Part shown: in pieces, positions 34,450 through 43,406 of the stretch
Position numbering within the stretch: the stretch's first letter is position 1
Layout: the number at the start of each line of letters is the position of its first letter
Assembly: GCF_022374895.2 (NCBI RefSeq)
Contig: NZ_CP092423.2
Location: 4,030,001 to 4,094,000 of the forward strand
Direction: 5' to 3'
Length of the DNA: 64,000 bases
From: Mycobacterium lentiflavum
Lineage (GTDB): Bacteria; Actinomycetota; Actinomycetes; Mycobacteriales; Mycobacteriaceae
Made by a program: the position numbers and the translations under genes
Notes under the pieces: model-generated
What the model saw: only the letters and a program-made list of their open reading frames with translations
Database searches by the model: none
What the model was told of the DNA's origin: nothing

Positions 34450-35292
34450 TTAACCGCGCGACTTCTCGTCGGATACCGGGGGCTGATTGCGCGGCTCTCC
34501 CCCGCAAGCGGGAGGTGCCCCCACCTCATCGCGCGGCGCGTCCCCCGCAAGCGGGAGGTGCCCCCACTGCATCGTCGCCACGCCGGCCTCGGCGAGCGCC
34601 TTGAGCATCAGTTCCGCGACGGCTTGGTGGGCTTCGAAATTCCAGTGGATGCCGTCGGGATTGCCGCGTCCACTCATCACCTGTTCGGCCACGGCGGCTT
34701 TGAGATCGACCAGTGGAATGTCGTGCTGTTGCGCCCATTGCGTGATCGCCGCTACGGTGCCGGCACGGCCGTGGTGGGCCTTGCCGTAGGTCTCGGCGAT
34801 GTGCACCGACGGCAGCGACGCGACGATCGGAATGCCCGGCCGGTTGAAATCGATTGCGGCCCGGGTCTGTTCGAGATAGTCGGCGGTCAAATGCGGTGGC
34901 AACGCGGGCCGGGCCACCGGCGACAGCCTGGGCTGCACCCAGCCGTAGCCGTCGCGGACCCAGCGCCGCAGCCACGGCGGGCGGACGTAGCGGATCAGCT
35001 CGCGCAACGCCGTCGGCAGCACCGACGGCAGCGAATCCATCCCGCAGGTCGCGAAGATCACCGCACCCGCCCTGGGCAACGCCGCCCATGACCGTGGGTC
35101 CTGCGTGGCGGCCCACCACACGTCACGGCAAGTCCAGCCAATGCGGCCGATCAACTCCATATCCCAACCCAGTTGCGAGGCAACGATATTGGGCCAGATG
35201 CGGGGATCGTCGGCGGGCAGTCCCCCGGTGGGGCCGTAGTAGGAAAGCGAGTCGGCGAAGACCAGCAGCGTCGGTCGGACGTCAGAGGACAT
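34450..35292 (-). CDS. octT: SGNH-type octanoyltransferase (OctT, Rv2418c-type)
   Basis: 280 residues from ATG 35292, which overlaps the gpgP stop by 11 nt; an upstream ATG at 35400 lies within gpgP and is not used. SGNH-hydrolase fold with the nucleophile in LLVFADSLSYYGP and the late DGIHWNFEAHQAVAE (Asp/His of the triad). In mycobacteria OctT transfers octanoate to early precursors of methylglucose lipopolysaccharides (MGLP), which regulate fatty-acid synthase I. The adjacent gpgP makes glucosylglycerate, the acceptor, so the operon supplies MGLP primers. The last ~30 residues are translated through two copies of a 27-bp repeat and are probably extra to the fold. Confidence 0.9.
   Translation of the reverse strand: MSSDVRPTLLVFADSLSYYGPTGGLPADDPRIWPNIVASQLGWDMELIGRIGWTCRDVWWAATQDPRSWAALPRAGAVIFATCGMDSLPSVLPTALRELIRYVRPPWLRRWVRDGYGWVQPRLSPVARPALPPHLTADYLEQTRAAIDFNRPGIPIVASLPSVHIAETYGKAHHGRAGTVAAITQWAQQHDIPLVDLKAAVAEQVMSGRGNPDGIHWNFEAHQAVAELMLKALAEAGVATMQWGHLPLAGDAPRDEVGAPPACGGEPRNQPPVSDEKSRG
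34498..34567. repeat. Two direct copies of a 27-bp hairpin repeat
   Basis: Identical 27-bp units at 34498-34524 and 34541-34567, 16 bp apart, each containing the inverted repeat CCCGC-AA-GCGGG. They lie in the 3' end of octT and encode most of its C-terminal tail. I recall similar GC-rich hairpin units scattered in genomes of several nontuberculous mycobacteria, but could not check. Confidence 0.8.
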
Positions 35293-35956
35293 CGTTGGAG
35301 ACCTGCGCCGAGGCGTTCCACACGTCCAGGCGCCAGCGGATGCTGTCGAAGTCGCCGTCGGAGTGGTGGGAGTGGCCGGAGAGCTGCACCCAGCTAGCAT
35401 TGCCCATCCCGCCCAGGATCGGCCAATTGGCGACCGGAAGTTTCAGCAGCGCAGCCGATAACGCGGCGATCAGGCCGCCGTGGGCCACCAGCACCACCGG
35501 CCGGCCCGGCTCGTCCGCGTCTCCCCATTCCGGTTCGCCGGCCACCAGCTCGGCGACCAGCGGCACGCTGCGGGCGGCGACGTCGACCCTGCTTTCCCCG
35601 CCGTGCGGTGCCCAGGTGGCGTCGTCGCGCCAGCTGAGCCGGGCACCCGGGGCCTGCCCGTCAACCTCGGTGTGGGTCAGGCCCTGCCAGTCGCCCAAAT
35701 GCGTCTCGCGCAGCCGCTCGTCCACCCGGACCGGCAACCCGGTCCGCTCCCCCAGCATGACCGCGGTGTCGTAGGCGCGATGCAGATCCGACGACACGAT
35801 CAGCAACGGCTGCAACTTGCCGAGCACCTCGGCCGCGGCGGTCGCCTGCGCCCGGCCCAGTTCGGTGAGCGCGGAGTCCAACTGCCCCTGCATCCGGCTG
35901 CCGGCATTGAAGTCGGTTTGCCCATGCCGCAACATCAACAGACGACGGATACTCAC
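35282..35956 (-). CDS. gpgP: Glucosyl-3-phosphoglycerate phosphatase (Rv2419c-type)
   Basis: Histidine-phosphatase superfamily member, 224 residues, with the RHG motif in LLMLRHGQTDFNAGSRMQGQ and the second His in VLVAHGGLIAAL. GpgP dephosphorylates glucosyl-3-phosphoglycerate to glucosylglycerate, the second step of MGLP synthesis. Start overlaps the rsfS stop by 4 nt and the stop overlaps octT, giving a tightly coupled operon. Confidence 0.93.
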   Translation of the reverse strand: MSIRRLLMLRHGQTDFNAGSRMQGQLDSALTELGRAQATAAAEVLGKLQPLLIVSSDLHRAYDTAVMLGERTGLPVRVDERLRETHLGDWQGLTHTEVDGQAPGARLSWRDDATWAPHGGESRVDVAARSVPLVAELVAGEPEWGDADEPGRPVVLVAHGGLIAALSAALLKLPVANWPILGGMGNASWVQLSGHSHHSDGDFDSIRWRLDVWNASAQVSNDVL

Positions 35957-36342
35957 TGCGCGCTCGCCGAATCGTGCGAACCGCCCGACAAATCCACCGG
36001 AATGACCGGGCAGTCACCCCACAACCGGTCGAGGGCGTAGAAGTTGCGATCGTCCTGGTGCTGAATGTGCACGACGATGTCGCGGTAATCCAGCAGCGTC
36101 CAGCGTCCCTCCCGAGCACCCTCGCGGCGTGCGGGCTTGTAGCCAGCCTGCTGCATTTTCTCCTCGACCTCGTCGACGATCGCATTGACCTGCCGCTCGT
36201 TGGACGCCGAAGCGATGACGAAGCAGTCGGTGATGACCAATTGCCCCGAAACATCGATCACCACAACGTCGTTGGCGAGCTTGGCGGCCGCCGCGTTCGC
36301 CGCGATCGTCGCCATGTCAACGGCTTCCTGCGTGGCGCTCAT
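35953..36342 (-). CDS. rsfS: Ribosome silencing factor RsfS
   Basis: 129 residues, DUF143/Iojap family: ANDVVVIDVSGQLVITDCFV and the C-terminal WTLLDYRDIVVHIQHQDDRN are diagnostic. RsfS binds ribosomal protein L14 and blocks joining of the subunits when nutrients are short. Four-nt ATGA overlaps join it to nadD upstream and gpgP downstream. Confidence 0.96.
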   Translation of the reverse strand: MSATQEAVDMATIAANAAAAKLANDVVVIDVSGQLVITDCFVIASASNERQVNAIVDEVEEKMQQAGYKPARREGAREGRWTLLDYRDIVVHIQHQDDRNFYALDRLWGDCPVIPVDLSGGSHDSASAQ

Positions 36343-37019
36343 GGGTTGTTCCCCGCCGGAAGGCGCGACGGCGTGGGGCCGAGCGTCGCTTTGGCCTCTC
36401 CCTCAACGGGGGCGCGGTAGAGCCGGCGTTTGGAGACGTATTGCACGACGCCGTCGGGCATCAGGTACCACAGCGGACGGCGCTGAGCGGCACGCTCGCG
36501 ACAGTCGGTCGACGAGATCGCCAGCGCCGGAACCTCAACCAAAGTCAGCGCATCCTTGGCCAGCTCGCCGAGCACTTCGGTGATGTGCTCGTGGCGCAGC
36601 TCGTAGCCGGGGCGGCTGACACCGATGAATCGCGCCAACTGGAACACCACTTCCCAGCCCTGCCAGGACAGGATGGATGACAGGGCGTCGGCTCCGGTGA
36701 TGAAGAACAGCTCGGAGTCCGGGTTGAGGGCGTGCAGGTCCTGCAAGGTGTCCTTGGTGTAGGTGGGGCCGGCGCGGTCGATGTCGACCCGGCTGACCGA
36801 AAACCGGGGATTGGACGCGGTGGCGATCACCGTCATCAGGTACCGGTCCTCGGCGGCGGAGACATTGCGGGCCTTCTGCCACGGCTGACCGCTGGGTACG
36901 AACACCACTTCGTCGAGGTCGAACAGGTCGGCCACCTCACTGGCGGCGACCAGGTGCCCGTAATGGATGGGGTCGAATGTCCCACCCATCACTCCCAGCC
37001 TGCGGCGGCGCTTTTGCAC
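36339..37019 (-). CDS. nadD: Nicotinate-nucleotide adenylyltransferase
   Basis: About 226 residues from GTG 37019; an ATG at 37082 would add 21 residues not expected from the family. The nucleotidyltransferase motif GGTFDPIHYGHLVAASEV and the late ALAISSTDCRERAAQ (ISSTxxR) motif identify NadD, which adenylates nicotinate mononucleotide to give deamido-NAD. NadE, the next enzyme, is encoded at 48-50 kb. No convincing ribosome-binding site marks either start. First gene of the nadD-rsfS-gpgP-octT-degV operon. Confidence 0.94.
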   Translation of the reverse strand: MQKRRRRLGVMGGTFDPIHYGHLVAASEVADLFDLDEVVFVPSGQPWQKARNVSAAEDRYLMTVIATASNPRFSVSRVDIDRAGPTYTKDTLQDLHALNPDSELFFITGADALSSILSWQGWEVVFQLARFIGVSRPGYELRHEHITEVLGELAKDALTLVEVPALAISSTDCRERAAQRRPLWYLMPDGVVQYVSKRRLYRAPVEGEAKATLGPTPSRLPAGNNP

Positions 37020-37278
37020 GATTTGCCAGCTTACCGGGCCGCTCGACCCGGGCCGTCGCCGCGCTGTGGTCACATACGCCACATCAGCCTCCGCGTTGGC
37101 TAAGGCGTCGGCGCCGTCGCGCGGTGGCTGACCCGCCCCGGGCCGTCGCGGTCGGCAAGCAACCGGACTCCTATCGCGAGATGAGCGCGATCGAATGCGC
37201 TGGGCCGTCTATCAGAAGTTCACTTCTTTCCGGGGGCACGCCGCGACAACGAGCCGTCCGTCATGTAGAAGAAGCGGT
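37020..37278. other. nadD-methyltransferase gap with 3' scar of a second methyltransferase copy
   Basis: This 259-nt gap holds the promoter side of nadD and the ribosome-binding region of the rightward methyltransferase gene. At about 37187-37220 there is near-identity (one base deleted, few substitutions) to the last ~33 coding bases of that same methyltransferase gene (about 38288-38319). It looks like the 3' remnant of a lost tandem copy. Confidence 0.55.
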
Positions 37279-38325
37279 GTGGAGGAGTTGCTGCTCGTCT
37301 CCGCCGATCAGAAGCAAGAGATACGGCACGCCCTGAACCGGCGGTTCTATACCCAGTCGGTGGTCAAGGGTCAGATCACGCTGCCGGCAGTTCCCGGGCT
37401 GATCGACGAGTACGTGTCGATGTGCGCCGCCATCGTCACTGCCGTCGGGCGGACGTTCGAGGACGACGAGCTCGCCCACCTGCGGCGCATATTAGAGACC
37501 CAGTTAGCGGAGGCCTACTCGAAGTCCACGCGGTCGAACATTGTCATCTCCTACGAAGGTCCGGCCGGGTCCCTGATGCGTTACCACGTCAGAGCCACCT
37601 GGCTGACGGTGGAGAGCGCCTACGAAAACTGGCTCAACGACCGGGAGCCGCCGTTGTTCGGCACCGAACCCGACGCCCGGGTATGGGACCTCGCCAACGA
37701 CGCTGCCGAGCCCCGGGCGTTCCGCGTGCTCGAGATCGGAGGGGGAACCGGACGTAACGCCCTGCCGCTCGCCCGCCGTGGCCATCCCATCGACGTGGTG
37801 GAGATGACCCCGAAGTTCGCCGACCTGATCCGCACCAAGGCGCAGCGCGAGTCCCTCGATGTGCGCGTCATCGTGCGCGACGTGTTTGCTGCCACGGATG
37901 ACCTGCGGCGCGACTATCAGCTGATCGCGCTCTCCGAGGTGGTCTCCGACTTCCGGTCGACACAGCAGTTACACGGCCTCTTCGAGCTCGCCGCCCAACG
38001 CCTGGCCCCTGGCGGGCGCCTGGTGTTCAACGTATTCCTGCCGTGTGGTGACTACACACCCGACAACGCCGCGCGTGAGTTCGGACACCAGGTGTACACA
38101 ACGATCTTCACCCGGGACGAGATAGCAAGTGCCGCAGCGAGACTGCCCCTTGAGCTCATCGCCGACGACTCGGTGTACGACTACGAGAAGGAGCACCTGC
38201 CCGACGGCGTCTGGCCGCAAACCAGTTGGTACGCCGACTGGGTCAGCGGCCTTGACGTGTTCACCATCGACCGCGACGCACGCCCGATCGAGATGCGCTG
38301 GCTCGTCTATCAGAAGACGACGTGA
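37279..38325 (+). CDS. SAM-dependent methyltransferase-like protein
   Basis: About 348 residues from GTG 37279. An ATG at 37195 is in frame, but the extra 28 residues begin in the scar of a second copy, so they are not credible. Class I methyltransferase motif I is RVLEIGGGTGRNALPLARRG, followed by an acidic motif II region (IDVVEMTP) and GGRLVFNVFLP in the post-I strand. The ~150-residue N-terminal helical region is not familiar to me. Substrate unknown. It occupies the position of M. tuberculosis Rv2422-Rv2424c, outside the nadD operon, and its stop abuts the stop of the convergent VWA gene with no gap. Confidence 0.7.
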   Translation: MEELLLVSADQKQEIRHALNRRFYTQSVVKGQITLPAVPGLIDEYVSMCAAIVTAVGRTFEDDELAHLRRILETQLAEAYSKSTRSNIVISYEGPAGSLMRYHVRATWLTVESAYENWLNDREPPLFGTEPDARVWDLANDAAEPRAFRVLEIGGGTGRNALPLARRGHPIDVVEMTPKFADLIRTKAQRESLDVRVIVRDVFAATDDLRRDYQLIALSEVVSDFRSTQQLHGLFELAAQRLAPGGRLVFNVFLPCGDYTPDNAAREFGHQVYTTIFTRDEIASAAARLPLELIADDSVYDYEKEHLPDGVWPQTSWYADWVSGLDVFTIDRDARPIEMRWLVYQKTT

Positions 38326-39774
38326 TCAGACGGGCAGCAGTTGGTCGATCACCGTGGCGAGCTGCTTGGCGGACCGGCATTCGTGCATGGTGATCACTTC
38401 TTCGTAGCGTGGCACCGCCGAATCTCCGCTGCCCCAAAGGTGTCTGGGCTCGGGGTTGAGCCAGTGCGCGTGCCGGGCGGCGTTGACCATGTCGGACAGC
38501 ACGTCGATGGCGGGGTCGCGATAGTTGGTGCGCCCGTCGCCGAGCACCAGCAGCGAGCTGCGTGGCGACAACACATTCGGATTGGCCTGAAGGAACGAGA
38601 CGAACGCATTGCCGTAGTCGGAGTGGCCGTCGCGGCTGTAGACGCCGGCTTCGCGGGTGATCCGCTGGATCGCCACGGCCAGATCGCATTCCGGCCCGAA
38701 CATGTGGGTCACCTCGTCGGTGGTGTCGATGAAGGCAAACACCCGAACCCGCGAGAACTGTTGGCGCAACGCATGAACCAGCAGCAGGGTGAAGTGACTG
38801 AACCCGGCCACCGAGCCGGACACATCGCACAGCACGACCAATTCCGGACGGGCCGGACGGGGTTTGGCCAGTACCACGTCGATCGGCACACCGCCGGTGG
38901 ACATCGATTTGCGCAGCGTCTTGCGCAGGTCGATCGTCCCCGCGCGACTGCGGCGCCGCCGGGCCGCCAGTCGGGTCGCGAGGGTACGGGCCAGTGGTGC
39001 CACGACTCGCTGCATCTGGCGCAGCTGGTCGCCGGAGGCCCGTAGGAACTCGACGTTCTCGGCAAGCTGTGGAATGCCGTACATCTGGACGTGATCACGG
39101 CCGAGCTGCTCGGCGGTACGCCGCTTGGTCTCGGCGTCAACCAGCTTGCGCAGCTGGGTGATCCGCTGCGCCGCAAGCGCTTTGGCGATCTGCTCTTGCG
39201 TGGGACTCGGTTCGTCGCCGTAAGGGGCGAGAAGCCCGGCGAGCAGCTTGCCCTCCAGCTCGTCCAGCGCCATCGCCTTGAGCGCCTGATACGACGAGAA
39301 CGACGGGCCGCGGCTGGAACTGTACTTGCCGTAGGCCTCCACGATTCGCGCGATCATCGCAACGAGTCGTTCGTCCATGTCGGCCAGATCTTCGTTCTGG
39401 GTCAGCAGATCGAGCAGCATCTGCCGCATCGCGTCGACGTCGTCGGCGGGCAGGGCGTCGTTGTCTTGGCCGGCCCCACCCTCGTCTTCGACGACCACCG
39501 CCCGCGCACCCATCGCCGCAGGGAACCACAGGTCGAACATCGCATCGTAGGTGTCGCGGTGATCGGGCTGGCGCAGCACCGCACACGCGATGCCTTCCCG
39601 GAGCACGTCGCGATCGCTCAGGCCGAGCGTGGCCATCACCCGGCCGGCGTCCACCGTCTCCGACGGGCCCACCGAAATCCCGCTTCCGCGAAGCGCTTCC
39701 ACGAAGCCCACCAAGTGGCCCGGCAACCCGTGCGGGGCGAGTGGCCGTTTGGGGCGGATGCGGCGCGGGGCCAT
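38326..39774 (-). CDS. VWA domain protein, CoxE-like (Rv2425c-type)
   Basis: 482 residues. The C-terminal von Willebrand A domain has the MIDAS motif DVSGS in ELVVLCDVSGSVAGFSHFTL; the N-terminal half is the helical CoxE-like region. Such proteins act with a MoxR AAA+ ATPase as chaperone-like machines that insert metals or remodel partner complexes. The MoxR gene lies immediately upstream (16-nt gap), forming a MoxR-VWA pair; the target is unknown. Confidence 0.9.
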   Translation of the reverse strand: MAPRRIRPKRPLAPHGLPGHLVGFVEALRGSGISVGPSETVDAGRVMATLGLSDRDVLREGIACAVLRQPDHRDTYDAMFDLWFPAAMGARAVVVEDEGGAGQDNDALPADDVDAMRQMLLDLLTQNEDLADMDERLVAMIARIVEAYGKYSSSRGPSFSSYQALKAMALDELEGKLLAGLLAPYGDEPSPTQEQIAKALAAQRITQLRKLVDAETKRRTAEQLGRDHVQMYGIPQLAENVEFLRASGDQLRQMQRVVAPLARTLATRLAARRRRSRAGTIDLRKTLRKSMSTGGVPIDVVLAKPRPARPELVVLCDVSGSVAGFSHFTLLLVHALRQQFSRVRVFAFIDTTDEVTHMFGPECDLAVAIQRITREAGVYSRDGHSDYGNAFVSFLQANPNVLSPRSSLLVLGDGRTNYRDPAIDVLSDMVNAARHAHWLNPEPRHLWGSGDSAVPRYEEVITMHECRSAKQLATVIDQLLPV

Positions 39775-39790
39775 CAGTTGAGCCTCATCA

Positions 39791-40666
39791 TTAATTGAGC
39801 CTCAGTTCCCCGGCCGCGCGTTGCTGGTCGGATTGGTGTTTGAGGACCACGCCGAGCGTCTGGGCTACCACCGCGTCGTCAATGGTGTCCAGCCCCAGCG
39901 CCAGCAGCGTGCGGCCCCAGTCGATGGTCTCGGCGATGGACGGCACCTTCTTGAGCTGCATGCCGCGCAGGACGCCGATGATGCGCACCAACTCCTCGGC
40001 GAGATGCGCGGGCAACTCGGGAACCCGGGACAACAGGATGCGCCGTTCCAGGTCGGGCGTGGGGAAGTCGATGTGCAGGAACAGGCAGCGACGCTTGAGC
40101 GCCTCGGACAGCTCGCGGGTGGCGTTGGACGTCAGCACCACCAGCGGCGTTCGCTCGGCGGTGATCGTGCCCAGCTCCGGGACGGTCACCGCGAAATCGG
40201 AGAGCACCTCGAGCAGCAGACCCTCGATTTCGATGTCGGCCTTGTCGGTTTCGTCGATCAGCAGCACCGTCGGCTCGGTGCGCCGGATCGCCGTCAGCAG
40301 CGGACGCTGCAGCAAGAACTCCTCGCTGAACACGTCGTCCTTGGTCTGGTCCCAGTCGCCCGAGCCGGCCTGAATACGGAGGATCTGCTTGGCGTGGTTC
40401 CACTCGTAGAGTGCGCGAGCCTCGTCGACGCCCTCGTAGCACTGCAGCCGAACCAGACCCGAGCCGGTGGCCTGCGCGATGGCGCGCGCCAGCTCGGTCT
40501 TGCCCACGCCGGCGGGACCCTCGACCAGCAGCGGCTTGCCCAGCCGATCGGCGAGGAACACGGCGGTCGCGGTGGCCGTGTCGGGCAGATAACCAGTCTC
40601 GGCCAACCGTCGCGAGACGTCGCTGATGTCCGCGAACAGCGGGGTGGGCCGGGCGGGCACGCTCAC
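39791..40666 (-). CDS. MoxR family AAA+ ATPase (Rv2426c-type)
   Basis: 291 residues from GTG 40666, with AGGAG about 11 nt upstream. Walker A is EGPAGVGKTELARAI, Walker B is VLLIDETDKAD, and sensor 1 is VLTSNATRELSEAL. MoxR ATPases work with VWA partners such as the adjacent downstream protein. The pair sits between the methyltransferase gene and proA, as in M. tuberculosis. Confidence 0.93.
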   Translation of the reverse strand: MSVPARPTPLFADISDVSRRLAETGYLPDTATATAVFLADRLGKPLLVEGPAGVGKTELARAIAQATGSGLVRLQCYEGVDEARALYEWNHAKQILRIQAGSGDWDQTKDDVFSEEFLLQRPLLTAIRRTEPTVLLIDETDKADIEIEGLLLEVLSDFAVTVPELGTITAERTPLVVLTSNATRELSEALKRRCLFLHIDFPTPDLERRILLSRVPELPAHLAEELVRIIGVLRGMQLKKVPSIAETIDWGRTLLALGLDTIDDAVVAQTLGVVLKHQSDQQRAAGELRLN

Positions 40667-40696
40667 AATCTCAGTTCTCCTAAAACTAGATCGGGG

Positions 40697-41944
40697 TCAG
40701 GCCGGACGAATCTGGCCGTCACCCCATGCGATCCATTTTGTCGATGTCAGTTCGGGCAGGCCCATCGGACCGCGGGCATGCAGCTTCTGCGTCGAGATGC
40801 CGATCTCGGCACCGAAGCCGAATTGCTCGCCGTCGGTGAAGGACGTCGATGCGTTGACCATCACGGCGGCCGCATCGACACCGTCGGAAAATCGTTGGGC
40901 CGCAGCCATATTGGTGGTCACGATGGCCTCAGTGTGCCCAGTGCCGTATTCGTTGATGTGGGCGATCGCGGCGTCGACGCCGTCGACCACCGCCACCGCG
41001 ATGTCCATCGACAGGTACTCGCGACGCAGGTCGTCCTCGCCCGCGTCGAGATGAACCGTTACCCCGGCATCTTGCAGGACGCCCACCAGCCGGGGCACCG
41101 CGGTTCCGGCGATCGCGGCGTCCACCAACAGGGTCTCGGCGGCGTTGCAGACGCTGGGCCGGCGGGTCTTGGAGTTCAGCAGAACCCGTTCTGCCACATC
41201 CAGGTCAGCGCCACCGTCCACGTAGACGTGACAGTTGCCCACACCGGTCTCAATAGTGGGCACCTGGGCGTCGCGGACTACCGCGTCGATCAGGCTCGCT
41301 CCCCCGCGCGGGATCACCACGTCGACCAGGCCACGCGCCTGGATCAGGTGCGTGACCGTGCACCGGTCGTCGGCCGAGAGCAACTGGACCGTGTCGGCGG
41401 GCAAGTCTTCGCTGACCAGTGACGCCCGCAACGCCTCGACCAGCGCCTGGTTGGATCGCGCCGCCGACGAACTGCCGCGCAGCAGCACCGCATTGCCGGA
41501 CTTGAGCGCCAGCCCGAAGGCGTCAACGGTGACATTGGGCCGGCCCTCGTAGATCATGCCGATCACGCCGAGCGGAACCCGCTGCTGGCGCAGTTGCAAC
41601 CCATTGGGCAGCGTGTAGCCGCGCAGTACCTCGCCGACCGGGTCGGGCAGGCCCGCGACCTGGTGCAGGCCAGCGGCGATTCCGTCCACGCGCTTGGCGT
41701 CCAGCGCCAACCTGTCGAGCATCGCGTTCGGCGTCCCGGCGGACCGGGCGACCTTCAGATCCTCGGCGTTGGCCGCCAGGATCTGGCGGGTGCTGGCGAT
41801 GATCGCATCGGCCGCGGACTGCAGCGCTTGGTCCTTGGCAACCGTCGGCAACAACGCCAGCGCGCGGGACGCCGCGCGGGCGCGACGCGCGGCGTTGTGG
41901 ACCTCCTGACGCAAGTCAGGGCGCGATGGTGCTTGCAGACTCAT
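40697..41944 (-). CDS. proA: Gamma-glutamyl phosphate reductase
   Basis: 415 residues from ATG 41944, the size of M. tuberculosis ProA; a longer frame to 42094 would overlap the next gene. Aldehyde-dehydrogenase-like ProA motifs: GVIGMIYEGRPNVTVDAFGL, LVDVVIPRGGASLIDAV, the catalytic Cys in RPSVCNAAETLLVD, and the C-terminal GPMGLPELTSTKWI. It reduces gamma-glutamyl phosphate to glutamate semialdehyde in proline synthesis; ProB, the preceding enzyme, is encoded at 60.4 kb. In M. tuberculosis the oxyR'-ahpC-ahpD and PE25-PPE41 genes follow proA; here the MscS-like gene does. Confidence 0.96.
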   Translation of the reverse strand: MSLQAPSRPDLRQEVHNAARRARAASRALALLPTVAKDQALQSAADAIIASTRQILAANAEDLKVARSAGTPNAMLDRLALDAKRVDGIAAGLHQVAGLPDPVGEVLRGYTLPNGLQLRQQRVPLGVIGMIYEGRPNVTVDAFGLALKSGNAVLLRGSSSAARSNQALVEALRASLVSEDLPADTVQLLSADDRCTVTHLIQARGLVDVVIPRGGASLIDAVVRDAQVPTIETGVGNCHVYVDGGADLDVAERVLLNSKTRRPSVCNAAETLLVDAAIAGTAVPRLVGVLQDAGVTVHLDAGEDDLRREYLSMDIAVAVVDGVDAAIAHINEYGTGHTEAIVTTNMAAAQRFSDGVDAAAVMVNASTSFTDGEQFGFGAEIGISTQKLHARGPMGLPELTSTKWIAWGDGQIRPA

Positions 41945-42002
41945 CGATCCAGGGTATCGGGCTTGAGCTGGCCAAGTAAGGCGGCCTGGGTGGCGATCGG
42001 GC

Positions 42003-43406
42003 TCAACCGACGCGCTCACCACGTTCGGCTTGGCGCACCTTGCTCTGCCGCTCTTCGAGGATGTTGCCAAAGTCCTGCAGCAGCAAGGGTTCACGCATGA
42101 CCAGGTGCTCGAGGTGGTCGCGATCGATGATCAACGCCGTGACCTCTTCCAGGGCATACGCGCTGGCGAGGTTGGGTTGCCGGGTGAGCGCGGTCAGACC
42201 CAGGAAGGAGCCCGCCTCCAGCGTGCTGATCGGCACGACCGACCCGTCCTCGGCCGTGGCCATCATCTGCACCCGCCCGGCGATCACGAACGTCATCCCC
42301 GCTGGCACCTGCCCCGCGTACTCGACAATTTCGTCCGCGCCGTACAGGACGATTCGCGCCGAGGAATGCAGCGCCTGCTGATCGGCGACGCTGAGCCGCA
42401 ACGCCGGCGCCACTACGGTTCGCAACGCGTCTTCGACCCGTTCCTTGGTCGAGTAGTCGTCGTCGGCGTCGTCGAGGTGCAGTTCTTCGCGCCGGGCGGC
42501 GTACCAGATCCAGCGCAGGAAGGTCGATCGCGCGGCGCCATCCTCGGCGGGCGAATTCAGCCCAAGACTGGTCGCGTACTCGCCGTTGCCGACGGGAACC
42601 GACCGGGGCACGCTGCCGGTCTTGAGCTGCGGCAGCTCGCTGGCGACACGCGTCAGCATGGCGCAGACCCGATCCGGCGGATCCGCGGCCGCAAAATTCG
42701 TCTTGATCGACAGCTTGTGGGTGCCGGGCGGACGGCTGAGATTAGTGAACGAGGTACTGGCCAGCATCGAGTTCGGCACGACCCGGATCCCGCTGCCGGT
42801 TTGGATGTGCACGGCCCGCCAGTTGACCTCGACGACGCGTCCGCGCTCGTTGGACGCATCGAGCCAATCGTCGATGCGGAAGGGCTGCTCAAACAACATG
42901 AACAGGCCGGACACGATCTGGCCGACGGAGTTTTGCAGCATCAAACCGAGGACGACCGACGTCACACCCAACGCGGTGAACAGACCACCGACCCGGACAC
43001 CCCAGATGGCGGACAAGATGACGGCCAGCCCCACACCGATCAGCGCGAACCGGGCCACGTCGAGGAAAATCGTGGGCAGTCGTTTGCGCCAGCTGCCTTG
43101 GGGCGCGCCCTCGAATACGGTTGCGTTGAGCCCGGACAGCAACATGACCAGCACCAGGAAGCCGAACAGCGTCGACAGGATGCGTACCAGGCCATCTGCG
43201 GCGGAGACCTGTGCGGCGTTGACCAGCAGCACCAACAGTGCGCCCAGCGGCAGTAAAAAGTTGCGGAGCAGGCTGACTTGGCGGGCCAGGCGATTGCTTC
43301 GGCGAAGCAGTGCGTGGTGCAGCTCGGTCAGCAGGATCAACGCGACGGGGAATCCGATCGCGACGCCGATGGCCCAGTAGAACCACGATGAATGGAAGGT
43401 GTTCAT
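42003..43406 (-). CDS. MscS-like channel with C-terminal cyclic-nucleotide-binding domain (Rv2434c-type)
   Basis: 467 residues from ATG 43406, which overlaps the stop of the cyclase gene by one base; an upstream start within the cyclase gene is rejected. Four or five transmembrane segments lie in the first ~150 residues. The MscS core follows (VTSVVLGLMLQNSVGQIVSG; DWLDASNERGRVVEVNWRAV), then a cNMP-binding fold at about 330-450 (AGQVPAGMTFVIAGRVQMMA). This is the plan of bacterial cyclic-nucleotide-gated MscS-like channels. Coupling to a cyclase-like gene suggests that the two belong to one signalling pathway. Confidence 0.9.
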   Translation of the reverse strand: MNTFHSSWFYWAIGVAIGFPVALILLTELHHALLRRSNRLARQVSLLRNFLLPLGALLVLLVNAAQVSAADGLVRILSTLFGFLVLVMLLSGLNATVFEGAPQGSWRKRLPTIFLDVARFALIGVGLAVILSAIWGVRVGGLFTALGVTSVVLGLMLQNSVGQIVSGLFMLFEQPFRIDDWLDASNERGRVVEVNWRAVHIQTGSGIRVVPNSMLASTSFTNLSRPPGTHKLSIKTNFAAADPPDRVCAMLTRVASELPQLKTGSVPRSVPVGNGEYATSLGLNSPAEDGAARSTFLRWIWYAARREELHLDDADDDYSTKERVEDALRTVVAPALRLSVADQQALHSSARIVLYGADEIVEYAGQVPAGMTFVIAGRVQMMATAEDGSVVPISTLEAGSFLGLTALTRQPNLASAYALEEVTALIIDRDHLEHLVMREPLLLQDFGNILEERQSKVRQAERGERVG

